A DNA stretch of 64,000 nucleotides from Lingula anatina (lineage: Eukaryota > Brachiopoda > Lingulata > Lingulida > Lingulidae). The notes beneath the pieces are model-generated. The model searched no databases. It worked only from the letters and a program-made list of their open reading frames with translations, and had not been told where the DNA came from. Below are positions 33,966 through 57,749 of this stretch, piece by piece. How positions within the stretch are numbered: the stretch's first letter is position 1; every line of letters begins with the position of its first letter. The stretch is taken from assembly GCF_001039355.2 (NCBI RefSeq), contig NW_019775591.1, positions 734,666-798,665 of the forward strand, in the 5' to 3' direction. The position numbers and the translations under genes were made by a program.

Positions 33966-36282
33966 ATTATATGAAGTGCAACTTCTAGATTAACAAAAAC
34001 CATCATGTGTTTGGGAGGAATATGAAAAAATCGATCATCGAACTTGATTTTTCGTCGACAGCCTCTTAAATTGTCTTAGATTTACGACAAGGAGGGCATG
34101 TTCTGTCGTCTGCGGGCGCGGTGCCTTGCGCAAAGGGTGATCAATGACAGGCAATCTTACTCAAGATCGTCGTTCAAAGAAAGGGATTAAAATAAGGCGC
34201 ATTATATCAGAAAAACATTTTTCTCTGCAAGCAGTAAAATGTAAACGGAAGACTGTACATTTATAAACGGTGATCAGGCTCAATCCACGCATAAGATCAG
34301 CAAATAAATCGAGTAAATCTTCATCCAAAAATGGAAACGGCAGTCCTTCTTAATCCAGATTCTAATTCATTGGAAACTCGTCCAAATATTGGTACGTTTA
34401 CTTGTATGAATTTGGTTTCTTTCCTGGACTGTGGCACGTGCATGCGTGCGCACGCACGTGCCTGGCCCATAAATGAAATGCAGTAAAAAAGAAAAAAACA
34501 TGGATACAACGAATAACCATATCTCATTTTTTGGATATAGTTTATTTTATATTTTAACCTTATAACAAATCTGGTGAATTAAATTGGTTAATAAAACCAA
34601 CAGAATAAGTTTCAGCAAAGACAGTGAACACAAATGAATTCACATTACGAACCCATATAACTTTGTAATTTTAGTGGAGGTATTACATATGTATGGTATA
34701 GACTATGGACTAGATATCACAAAACATATGGAATAACGTTTTAAAACTTGGGTAGAAAAATAATGGTAAAATAATCCTCCTATATACCAAGGAAGTTACA
34801 AAATATACACAATGAATCTGATTAATGGCTAACTTTGGAAAGGTAAAAAGATTTCTTTTAATTGCAATGTGCATGTATTGCGATGTGTAATAAATGTAGA
34901 TGTGTATTTTCCTACAAAACCATGTAGCAACAAAATTGACAAACAATTCATTTTAAAGTGATAGAGTTATCTACAGCAACTACTACAAAGGTATCGTTTA
35001 TAATACAACACATCGTTTCAGACATCACAGACCACACAGAATTCTTATATGAGCATTAAAATGTGACCAGAAATTTGTTATTACACACTGAAAATTCCTG
35101 GCGCAACTGACATCTTTGTTCAGTTTCAGAAGACAGTATCCACAAGCTCAATCTTTTCCATTTGAATTCATAATAACGGGGTAAACACAATTTGAGCAGT
35201 CTCATAGACATAATAACTAATCTTTTTTGTGCTCTTTCATAATTTTTTGAGGTCCTTCTTTCATGAGAAAGGTAAAATAAAGTCTTGAGATTGCTAATTG
35301 GGATGAAGATCGTCTCTTAGCATATAACAATTTTCACAAATTGAACTTTTTTTTTTATATTTTAACAAACAACAATCAAATGAAATATTTACAAGGCCAT
35401 GATCTTGACATCCGAAAATTAAGGCAACTATATTCTGTTATTTAGCACATAATACATAAATTTTAATTTTATTTTATAATCTGTGAGAAATAAAAATAAT
35501 TTAAAAATGATTTAATATCATTCAAAAATGATAAAATCACAGAAAAATGGAAGACAATGTAAAATATGCAAGGGTATAATTATTTTTCTCTCTCCTCCTT
35601 TCTTCATATTTCTGTCATCAAAACATTTAAAAGAAATCACTCAACATTTCATAAAAGAGTGTGTGTTTTCTTTGCATGGGATTCATACATAAGTTATAAA
35701 TGCTTTCTGTGCTCAGCTAAATAATTATTGCTTCTCTGTCCCCGTGCCTCCTAAACTGGTCATGGGAAAATAATTCTGTGCTTAATCCCTAGATGGCAGC
35801 ACTGTTTACAACTAATGATAGGACCTACAATATTGTCTGTGCAGTCTGAACTACTGATAACACAGTGGCTTTCATGCCTCCAAAAACATCTTTGATTTGT
35901 CAACATTTACAAGGTGTTATGCTAAAGAAAATGTTACTTTTTATAAATAATAATCTCTAGTACAATACAAAAGAGATAGTAGTCTGTTTACGTACAAGTA
36001 TATACAATTACCGGAATTAAAACAAGGCAGCATGTTTGTACATAAAAATGAGACACTGAGGTTAGGAGAGATTTATACATTATCTATGTACAACAACTGG
36101 GAATGGGGAGGGGGTCTGTTTATAATGTACAAATGTTACCATGCCTCCGCTATGAAAAAACACTGTCTTTCTCCTTGTTTAAAACAAATGACTTATAATG
36201 AATTATAAATCTCATTACTCATTACTCATTGCTCATTACTCCATGTGGTGTGATCTTGTCATAAAACCTGTTCTGTTTTCAG

Positions 36283-47466
<11,184 letters not shown>

Positions 47467-47878
47467 CGGAGTTCTGTTTTCGCAATGATCTCTGGGAAGG
47501 CAGGTGCCCTACTTTTAAAACCGAGAAGGTCAAATCCGGGTCAAACTGGGATTGACTGGCCAACATGAATAATTAATGAACAGAATCTTTTTGGGAATTT
47601 CCCTGTTGCATAATTAATCAATAAAGTCTTGCTACACGATTAGATTCCTCTTAATCTATTTGAATAAAACGCCCATCCCAAGTTTTTGCAACATACGCCG
47701 ACTTCCTGCCTCAATACGCATGCGTTACAATCGCCGCGTTGAAGTCGACCACATGTCGGTGGGGAGTTGACAAGCAAAGACAAAAGTGCACGTCTTTCTC
47801 CAACCAGGAGTTCAGCACCGGTGAAGCTATTTTCCGTAGTTATGACTCTCGGACTTTAGTTACCACAAACCAGAGAGC
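47467..47878. promoter_or_regulatory. Divergent promoter region, copine / FAM120A
   Basis: The copine start (minus, 47466) and the FAM120A-like start (plus, 47879) face away from each other with 412 bp between. The stretch is less AT-rich than the introns and has scattered CpG. A shared bidirectional promoter is an inference from the geometry. No TATA box was assigned. Confidence 0.6.
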
Positions 47879-48917
47879 ATGGGTATTTCTAGCTTGCATG
47901 AATTTATTGAGGCGAGCTGTAAGGAGGCCTGCGTCCCAGTGGATCTTCTGCAAATTGCACGAGGATATAGCCGGGGAAATGCGGCAGGGCGCTTTCGCCT
48001 TGTGATTGACGCTGAGAGCTGCCTTGACCGTCTTTATGGCGGCTTTTACTCTGACTGGGCTTGTGGAGGGGAGTGGAACCGCATGGTCCACTTCCTGACC
48101 AATTTAACAGAGGCCTGCCGCGGTGCCAACTTGGAGTTGGTCGTGTTTTTCAGTGGCGCTTTGGAAAAAGAGAAAATGAGAGACTGGGAAAAAGAGCAAA
48201 CGGAGAAACGAAAGCGTGCCAACTTGGTGCTTAAGCACGTCTTTAATAAAGCCACACCGCCCCCTAAAGTTTGGTGGCTGCCCCCAGTGTGCCTGCGCCC
48301 ATGCCTGCGTATGGCTTTACGACACATGGGCGTACAGGTGGCATGCTCTATGGACGATCACCATCAAGAAGTGATCGCGTATTGCCGAGAGAACGACTTT
48401 CAGGGTATCTTGGCCCAAGATGCAGTCTATACCATATTTGATCCTCCACGCTACTTTTCTTCTGAGCACTTGAAGCTGACCTACAAAGGGACATTAGAGA
48501 CACGAGAATATTTTGTAAATGCTGTGGCAAAAGCGCTGGATCTCAATCCAACAAGGTTCTGTGTATTTGCTGCTCTGCTAGGTATTAGACTTTTGTAGGT
48601 TCTTTATGAAATCAGTACATGACTGGTTATTTTTTTCCTTGATCAACTTGAGAAGGCTGGAATATTGAGTTTTACTGTGTTTTTAAGCTCAAATATTTGT
48701 TCTATGAAAAAGGGGTGTGGCCTTGTAACCAACCCTTTTACAGCATGCATGTGCACACACATGCATGCACGTGCACAGTCAGTCTTTACGAAATTTAAAT
48801 CATTAAACTGATGCTCTTACTTTTTAAAAATCTATAGAGAATCTTTTCTTTTTTGTACCACAACTTTGTTCACTCTGATGACAGTAGGTGGCATCATGCT
48901 TGTTGTTGTTGTTGTTG

Positions 48918-48969
<52 letters not shown>

Positions 48970-51900
48970 TGTTTTTGCAATAAAATTCCCATGCACAAAC
49001 ATTGTTTAAAATTTTTTAAGTAATTCACAAATTCAAGGCAACTGATGCAGTAAATTACGCATATCTTTTGTAGATAAATGAAATTTGCAGTTAATATTTT
49101 GTCTTCATTTTGTATCTAAATCTGTATTTTTTCTAAGGTGATCACATTCTTCCTGAGGATGATCTACGTCCATTTTTTCGAGAATTACTAACAGTAAATG
49201 AGCCAGGTGTAGTAAAGGTAGGTTGGAATGATCTAGTTTATTATTATATAATGTAATATTATAATAATGTGATATTAGTAAGAAATGAATGTACCCCTAC
49301 CCCTTATAAAAAAGCCAAAAATTTAACAAGTGTCAGATATTTATTCAATGAATGAGTTAATTTGGCACTGATTTACAATCTACGTGCATTTTTTCTCCAT
49401 TTTTAAATTAAATTATTTATTTTTTTTTTGGGGGGGGGATGTTAAATTTATTAAAGAAACTTAAAGATATGCAATAATATCATAAGTGTTATCCGCTGCC
49501 TGGTGAAATACGTCCTCTCTCTGCAGAAGTCACTATATGCTTCCTTGAAAACTAACAGCTTTGTTATAGGTTTGCAATGAATAATTGAAATGTTTAATAT
49601 CATGTTTAACTATTTATGTTTCAGGCACAGCCAACCAAACAGCTGATTCTAGAAGTAGCATCATTTGTCCGCGAGCTTGTTTCCATTGATGATCTAGATG
49701 CCATTGGAAGAATTATATTTAGGTGAACTTTATTTATATGGTAAAGTGAATATTAAGTGTCAGCCAAGAATTTCATCTGTTGTTAAAAAAGGCAGTCATT
49801 TTTCTTAATTGACAGCAATAATGAAATTGTCATTTACTTTCCATATTTACTGAGGAAAATGCTGGAGATAGACATTGAATAGATTTTTGGGGTTTTTAAG
49901 CTGAGGAGTATAAAATTGTATATATTTCATATATATTATAATATTTCCTTATTTTTCCTTCTTCAAATTGGACATTTTCTTTGATTAGAACATGCTTTTG
50001 TTTTAATACATTTTTTAACAGAAAACCAAAATTTAATGAAAGTTTTATGTGGTACAATTTTCACCTTCCAGAAATTGCCCAGAAGCAATAGAAGAAAAGA
50101 TTGGCCGCTTTAAACAATCTGTACAGTATTACCTTAATGGAACAGAAGATGGTTTCCTTAAATACAGACCCAAACTTCAAGGTATGTATCATTCATGTGG
50201 CAAAGAAAAAGTCTTGGTAGGACTAGGAATCAAGATTGGAAGTAATACAGATCATGTAATACAGATCTAAGTCCATACTGGTAGAATATATGACAGTTGA
50301 CAACAAGTAGTTCTCAGTTAAGACATTCAACTTGCACATGTTGGCCTGGTCTGAGAATGTTCTGAGCTTTTTTTTTCAGCATGCCTGAGGTATCTGCGTT
50401 TTAGAGATGAAAGATTTATCTACATATCGAGATATTTAAGCATCGGTTTATTTCCGCCTCCCCTGGACCCATCATATAGAGATGTGCACCATTGGTTCAT
50501 GCATTAGTTATTTATTTTTAATTTTTTTTTATTATTACCTTTTTTTTTTGTTTTTGTTTTTGTTTTTTAAGGATCAGTTTTATCTGAAACAGTTACATTT
50601 CAGAAAATGATAAATCAAATCCGAAGCTCTTTTGAAAACTAAGAAAAAAATATAATGGCCATGCTGGACCACTAAAATCACACATTCTGAAAAATCTACT
50701 GTTTCAAACAAAACTTTACTGGTTGTGTGCATAGGACCAATGGCTAATGTTACAGATTGTTTTACGAATGCTGTCTAATACCTCTCAGGGTTGACGTCAG
50801 GCCAGCCTGGTAGATACCCCAAACAGCAGGCCAGTGGAGACATAGGGCAGGAGACAGGGAAACAAGAACAGAAACCTGATACGGTGATCCAACAGGAGTC
50901 TGAGGCTTCTGCTGAGACTGGAAACACTGCACAGAAAACGGTAACATGGCCTTGATGCGTTGTTGTGGCAAATATGTTAAGTAGTACATATTGAATGGCT
51001 GAAACTTTGTTGAATTTAGTTATATATGCAGGGTTTTTTTTTATGTATTTTATTTTTTCGTAATATCTGTAGCAGTGTTGAATAAGAAAAGATGAAGTAC
51101 CAAAAACCACAGTTGTATCATTGTTTTTATTTGAGTTAACCTGCAGCTTAAAGTTTGATAGTTTAAATGGTGTTTGGTACTTCAACCCCAGTTACTCTCT
51201 CTCTCACTGCACAGGCAGTATTTCTAAGGTTGGCATTCTTTCTAAGGTTGAATTATTTCAACAATCAATCAGTGATCTTCTAAACTTAATTCTTAATTTC
51301 CAGGAAGAACTGGACATAGAAGCCGACAGCATTTACACACAAGCGCCCTCAGGTTACGGTGCTGAGGCCACGGCAAGCGCCGACCTTCCCACACCGCAGA
51401 TTGTTATAGAACCTCCTGTTCTGAACAGCATGGAACCTCCCGCAGAGGAAGAGAGGAAAGAAACCGGAGATCTGGCCGCCAGGATGGAAGCCATGACACT
51501 TGAGAAGACAGACGATAGCGAGCCTGACCGTGAGACGCAGGAGATAAATGGAAGTGCTGGACAAGGAGGTGAGAATTGATGGTTCTCTGATCTGTCTCTG
51601 GCCTCTTGAAATCTGTTTGTATTTACTATTGAAAAATCTTAGCATAAAGCTCGATTTCTTCAGGTAACAGTATCAACTCAAACCTGTTTCCTGTGATTTT
51701 TCTAGTTGTAAGCCATATATAATATATATATGTTTACATAACTTAGTTATATGTACTTTCCAGACACCTCACACCTTCAGCTGCAGCAAGGAGACAGGCC
51801 TGAAGCATGAAATATATGTTTGTATAATATGTATGTTTATATAATATAGTTCTATATCTGCACTCTCCAGACACCTCACACCTTCAGCTGCAGCGAGGAG

Positions 51901-54900
51901 ACAGGCCTGAAGCACTGCTCTCGTCTTCCAGTAGCAGCAGCAGCGGCAGCAGTCCACACCACTTCAGTGCTGAGGTAACATGGGGTGCCAACCTGGCCGC
52001 CTCCGCTAATGCCGCTGTAAGCACTTGTTTACTAACACTAGTTATTCTGTTGACTTTTCATTCTGGGAGATCCCTCCATCATGTATTTTGTTGAGGTATT
52101 CTTGACTGAGAGATTGATTGAAATTGGCAAAAGAAGTGCTGAAATGTTTTTGGATTACTACGTGCCCTTTTGCCAATATGTTCTCGCCCTTCAAATTTTC
52201 ACATTTTAAATGGAGTTCAGGGTTTTTTTTTTACCAATGGGAGAGTATTTGTTGTTTCTAACTGCACTCAAGTTTTCATTAACCTTTCTTTGATTGTTAT
52301 TTTTCTTGTTTGAAATAATTTCAGTTATTTTCTGAGCTGTTTTCCTGTTTTGTCATCTGGTTGTTTTTGTAAATAAAAATTAGCTCATTGAAAGAATATT
52401 ATATATTTCATCTGATATAAGAATACTATATATCAGTATCATTTGTTGCCCATGCTTTAATGAAAATGTGGCATAGTTGAATCATTTTAAAAACAAAAGC
52501 ACCAATCTGAAACATGTTACTGTGAGTGCAGACTTTCTTGAATAATCTATCGATTAATTTCTTAGACTCTTAAAAGAAATCTGAATTGAGTGCCATTAAA
52601 AAATTGATCCAGATCCCTGTAAAACCTCCTGCGATGAGAAGTGGCATGCGACGCCAAGGTTGCGACCATCTTCCTCCCGTCTCCCCAGAGATCATGCGCG
52701 TCGTCAGTGAGCGTCACCAGAAGGGCCTGATGATGCCATGGATATACCAGTGCCTGGCCCAGGTGAGACTTAATTCCACCTTTAATGGTTATTATTATAC
52801 TGGATAAGCCATAAAATAAATCTTTGGATAAACATGCTGTAAAGTGTTGATCATAATGGCAGTATGGATTTGAACGTCTTAGGCAAATGTGAAATGATGA
52901 TTAGTAGGGTTTTGCTCCCTGGGAATAATAAGATTTTAAGCATAAGTCATTACCTTCAGATGGTCATGTTACGTGGACTGTTGTGTACTGTAGAGTAACA
53001 TATTCTTCGTGTGATCAGAGATGCCAGGTATAATATTTAGCCTTTCAAGTTAAGTGAATCATCTTTCCCATTTTTCTTTGCTCCAGGGTGAAATCAAAAT
53101 TTCTGTGTCACTGGAGGATGAAAACGGGCGCGAGTTCCTGCCTGTGGTCCAACTCTATCGTCCAATCAGGCAATATGTGTACGCCATCTTGTTTAACTTG
53201 AGTAAACTCCGAAGGGATAAAAAATCACAATCAGGTAGATATTAAAAGCTTCCAAAGTTTTTAAGGAATGAGAGTGTTATGTTATAAGTATTGTGGACCA
53301 AACCAAATGCTTATTATAACTAAGAAATAGTTACAACTGTTACACTAGTCGCCCCTTGAATGCGACATACATGAGTGTAATTACATCGGGGCGCAGATAT
53401 AACTTGCTCCTGTATGTGACATACATTGAAAGAACAGTAGTTGTAACTGACTTGTCTCACGTCTGGAGCTTCAAACAATAGGATGAATGTGCATAAGCAT
53501 ATAAAAATACAGGCGTGAGAGTAAGTGAAATACAAGTGTAATTATCATATTGTTTGGATTGCTGGTTGTGGGATGAATGATGTTAGCATGTAGACATGGT
53601 CCAGCTTTGTGTCACAATTCTACAGATATATATGTAGTTCTGCCACTTGTATGTTTCAGCTTCGCCTCTATGAAATTACACTGTATGTTGCATTCAGTGA
53701 AGTGCTGTAATATGTATATTTAATGTGTTTAATGTTCTTGATTTCAAGTATGACCACCGTGACTGTTTGTTTCTGTCTCACCCCCCAGGTTCTCCTGTAC
53801 CAGAAGCAGTGATCAAAGAGAGGAGTTATACCAAGGAGGGGCCCCAGTGCGAAGACGTACAGGCCATCACCATGGATTGGATGGTGCCGACCATCCATCG
53901 TCTGTGGCTAGGGCAGCAGATAGAGGATAAAAATCGTCGACTCCGTGCTTTTCTCACGTGCATGCGCAGTGACTCCCCGGTGATGCTCAATACTTCCTAC
54001 GTTCCTCAGCACTTGTTGATTATGTGCTGCATACTCAGGTTTGTAATGTGAAAGCCTGTCATTCTCATGATAATAATTTCTAACTACCAGATTTCCTGTC
54101 AGTATAAAGTAACATCATTTAGTTTTTGGGCAGTGGTTGAGAAGTGCCAAATGAGGCTGGGGGGGGATTCTTGGGTGCTGTACTCTTATTTTGGGAAAGA
54201 GAAGCCTTCAGAAGGTTGACACTTTTTCATGCACAAGCATACACACATGCACATCAGAGCCTTTGATATTGTTTATTGACATCCATCTTTATGATTTCCA
54301 TTAAGAAGGCAGCATGTTCAATGAAATGCATCGAAATAATCTGTAAAAAATTTTTTTTTTCTGGATGGATTTCACTGAGACCTGATTATCCTGTTAATTC
54401 CTCCTAGATACCTGATGTCACAGGAGAAACATCGAGTCCTACGCAGACAAGAGCTTGATGCGTTCTTGGCCCAGGCCGTCTCTCCTTTACTGCAAGACAT
54501 CCAAACAATGCAAGACATGAAGGTGGGTATTAGAACTCTGAACAAGGTATTGAGAACTATATATATACTGGAACTTAGCTACTGACCTAATGTAAGTTCC
54601 AGTATTGTTACTGAACTGGTATTAATGCCTAATAAATATTACTGGTAGTAATGTTTATTCTAAGACTTGTAAATTGTCACTAAAAGCTGAAATTTTTCAT
54701 CATTTTGCTTCATCATTATAGTTTTTGTACTATCAGGTTTGATATGATAATTATAAAAGTGATGTTCAAATGATTTAATTTTCAAATATTTAAAAAAAAA
54801 ATACAGTATACAGCTGCAAACCTGTGGGTGAAGTTTTATAATTAAAAGGTAAATCATTGGATTATAAACACTACTAAAACATTACACATTAAGGTATAAA

Positions 54901-56313
54901 ACAATGCTATTATGTAAGGAACCCTCATACAGGTCTACTAATTAAAACACATTTATTCCAATCTTTTCTTCAGCTTCCAATGTTAACCACGCGAGGCGTA
55001 CAACTAGGTGCTCTTTTCATGAGGGGTGTAGAATGTGCCATTTTTGCCAACGACGCCTGCGGTGCCCCCGTACCCTGGACCATGACCTGCCCCTGGCTGT
55101 ACTTCGATGGCAAACTGTTCCACTATAAGCTGCTCAAGGCCAACAATAACACTCCACTCGTTGATATTTGTGATGGCTCTGTGAGTATGGAGGCTGTCGT
55201 ATCAGTAGTACATCATTGTTTTGATCCAGTTTATGTACTGAATGTTATTACCTGGACATTGCCCTCATTTAATCAAGTTGCTCATACTTTACTGAAAATT
55301 TTTAATATTTGTTGAAATGTTTTATTATCATTTATTAAACACAGCATTTTTTATCTCCCAAGGTGGAACAAATCCACATGAAATTTTACTGTTCATATTT
55401 ATATTCTCATAGATAACTGACTCACGAGACCAGAATAAAGTTCTAGAAATAACAACTTAAAAACATAAGTATGGTTCATGAAGTAGTTTGGTTTTAGACA
55501 ATTTCATGTCATTCTTATTTTTCCCAGGTGGAACAGGTGATGAGGGTGGAAAGGATGCGACAGGCAATCCTCCATGGGTTAACAGTGGACTTTGCCAAGC
55601 CAGCTCTACCTCTGCCCCCAGTCTCTCTGGAGCCGTCATATTTACCATATCGTCCCGCGGGGATGCCCGTACCTCCTCCCATGGGGCACAACATGCGACC
55701 ACAGCCGACTCCACCGCACCAAGGTATGATGGGAATGCACCCTACGCCTGACGGACGTGGGAGGGGCCTGCTGGGTGAGTGATGCATGCTGGGACCGTTT
55801 GGCATACATCATTCTGCCATTTTTTTTCGTCATTGGCTAAAATTTGGTTAATTTTGACAATAAAATGTTTAAAGAAAATGTTAGTATAGTATATATTCAC
55901 AACTTGATTGAAAATTTCTTTGAGAGAGTCTTGGAACTTTTGATACCATTGGAAATTAAGACTCCAAATTTAAAATATTTCATGTTTTCTTGGTATACTG
56001 CAGATCTATTTTTCAAAATTGAAATGATTTATTTAGTAGTATTTTATTTTTAAATTTTTTGCATCAGTAAATGAAAAGTACTTCATTTATGTGTGTTCTA
56101 TCTTTATCTTCTAACCCCTCCAGGCCCCAGTCCTATAGACCCCAGGGGTGGCCAGCTGTCTATAGCGGGGGTGGTGGTTGGGCAGTGGGGGCCACAGCCC
56201 CGGGGGAGGGGCACACATATCAACCAACTGGGACCAGTGCCTCCCAGAAGGTAAGGGGATCAAGTAATGAGGTATCTACATGGTACAGTTTGTAAAAGAT
56301 TGATGGTTGATAT

Positions 56314-56355
<42 letters not shown>

Positions 56356-56979
56356 CATAATTATAAAACTTGTGCATCCTTGAAGAGCTTTCAGGCAAAA
56401 CAACTGACAGGCAATAAAGAATGGAATAAGTCATTTTAAATGAGTTATCTGGTTTTACTAGTTGGCTCCCCCACAAGGGTTCAGCACTATCCAACTTAAA
56501 TATAGTGTTTGTGAATTTTTAAAAAATGTTTTTGTTGAACTGTTATATGTGTCAACAGTGATTACTCCTGGGGAGGATACAGTAAACACCTCTTCAAATT
56601 CCAAAGTCAAAATTTTGTCTTTCTCTCTTCAAAACAGGTATGGACCCGGCGGTGGGATGCCAGGCATGCACAGCGGAATGCGTGGGCGAGGCACGCACTT
56701 TGCGCAAGGGCCAGGGAGAATGCAGGTGGGACAGCAGGGTTTTTTTCAAACAAAACCTGATAGAGTTAATCACCTTTTTCTTGCCTTAGTTGATTGTATA
56801 GATTAATGTGTTGATCTAATAACAGATATTAAGAGAATCTGATCCGTTTTGCTTTAACCATGTAATGTAATTCAACTACATAGAAGCAGTAGTGGACAGA
56901 TTTTATCAATTTTTGTTTAAAACAATTCTTTAAACGTGAAACAAGCAGTTCACAGTTGCTGTCGGTGTTTTCTCCTCAT

Positions 56980-57018
<39 letters not shown>

Positions 57019-57749
57019 TTTGTAAGCAAATAATTATACTGCAACAATTACATCAAATAGCAGAGGATGATATCTTTTCCCATTCTTGCAGCATGGAAGA
57101 GGTGTCAGTACAGCAAAGCCCAAAAGAGGGCGCTCAGGCATGGCTGTTCCATTGTCGCAGCAGACAAAGATGGAGGGAGGTGGGCGAGGCAGAGGTTGCA
57201 CGGTGGAGGTGCCATCAGAGTAAGCAGGGTTTTCTTTTATCCAATTTAAAGAATGTCTGTGCATTACTGTAAATTTAACAGTAGCTGTTATTATTATAAA
57301 TAAATAATCTGGCAACCCAGGAAGAGTTGGATAATACATAGACATAGCTCAGTGAGAAAATGTGCTCATAGCGTTAGAAAATTCTGGAATTAACTTTCTG
57401 TATTTTAGCAGTAAAGATTGATAATAAAGAGACATATAATTATTCAAAACATCAGGGAACTACAAGTTTTGAATTTCTATCATTCAGCTCGCTTGGTGCC
57501 ATGCCTGTCAGTGAATTCATGAAGGTGGATTTCCACAAGGAGGCAGCACAAAATGAGGCAGACGTAGAAAAAGTTGCTGCAGCAGATGCTGAAGAGGGCA
57601 TTGTCGAGGGACAGTTCCAAAATGCAGCAGACGACAGCATAGAACAGGACGAGGACAGTGCAATACAGGTCAAAGGTCAGGGCATGTTGAGTCCAGACAG
57701 CGGGATACAGGAGTCCAGTGACCTTCAGACTGATCTCGGTGCCCTCTAG
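47879..57749 (+). CDS. FAM120A: FAM120A-like constitutive coactivator of PPAR-gamma-like protein, complete gene (17 exons)
   Basis: Family role (known for vertebrates): RNA-binding scaffold protein related to FEN/XPG-type PIN nucleases. Exons in phase: 47879-48581, 49138-49217, 49625-49722, 50072-50181, 50789-50940, 51304-51568, 51871-51974 (or to 52016), 52577-52762, 53087-53234, 53789-54038, 54408-54522, 54974-55180, 55528-55774, 56124-56250, 56638-56725, 57092-57219, 57488-57749; 1089 or 1103 residues, close to vertebrate FAM120A. N-terminal PIN-like part: LVIDAESCLDRLYGGFYSDW, TPPPKVWWLPPVC, DDHHQEVI, FCVFAALLGDHILP. Middle: LYRPIRQYVYAILFNL, RGVQLGALFMRGVE, IFANDACGAPVPW, LYFDGKLF. C-terminus: an Arg/Gly-rich RNA-binding-like region (GGQLSIAGVVVGQW, GRGRG) and acidic tail. 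The start ATG opens the conserved MGISSLHEFI. Similarity is strong throughout. Confidence 0.94.
48901..48967. repeat. (GTT)n-(ATT)n compound microsatellite
   Basis: About seven GTT units followed by about fifteen ATT units in the first intron of the FAM120A-like gene. Confidence 0.95.
51764..51811 (+). pseudogene. Partial duplicate of FAM120A exon 7 with premature stop
   Basis: The 3' splice site and first 47 bases of exon 51871-51974 are repeated 107 bp upstream with a single CAA/CGA difference. Read in the exon's phase it gives DTSHLQLQQGDRPEA and then TGA. If spliced in, it would truncate the protein; no donor is obvious. Confidence 0.7.
53325..53560. repeat. Dispersed repeat, copy 2 (family E)
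   Basis: FAM120A-like intron segment with the same ordered blocks as 8400-8640, including GACATACATGAGTGTAATTA, GGGGCGCAGATATAAC and CAGGCGTGAGAGTAAG. Confidence 0.5.
56315..56353. repeat. (AAT)n microsatellite
   Basis: About thirteen AAT units in an intron of the FAM120A-like gene. Confidence 0.95.
56977..57021. repeat. (ATTT)n microsatellite
   Basis: About eleven ATTT units in the intron before exon 57092-57219. Confidence 0.95.

Larger units (their letters stand above)
32454..36282. other. HDAC6 upstream region and probable copine 3' UTR
   Basis: No convincing coding exon. Near 32880-33000 there is a CpG-bearing stretch with a perfect hairpin (32903-32923), a candidate HDAC6 5' UTR or promoter. 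Two inverted MITEs follow (33170-33424 and 33670-33965). From about 34500 to 36282 the sequence is AT-rich and probably holds the copine 3' UTR; minus-strand AATAAA candidates lie near 34540 and 35466. Confidence 0.5.

Noticed and set aside
47739-48005. Plus-strand frame overlapping the FAM120A start
   Set aside because: It is the out-of-frame shadow of the first FAM120A exon; the conserved MGISSLHEF frame starts at 47879.
55488-55833. Several long frames on both strands
   Set aside because: Shadows of the GC-rich FAM120A exon 55528-55774, whose phase is fixed by its neighbours.
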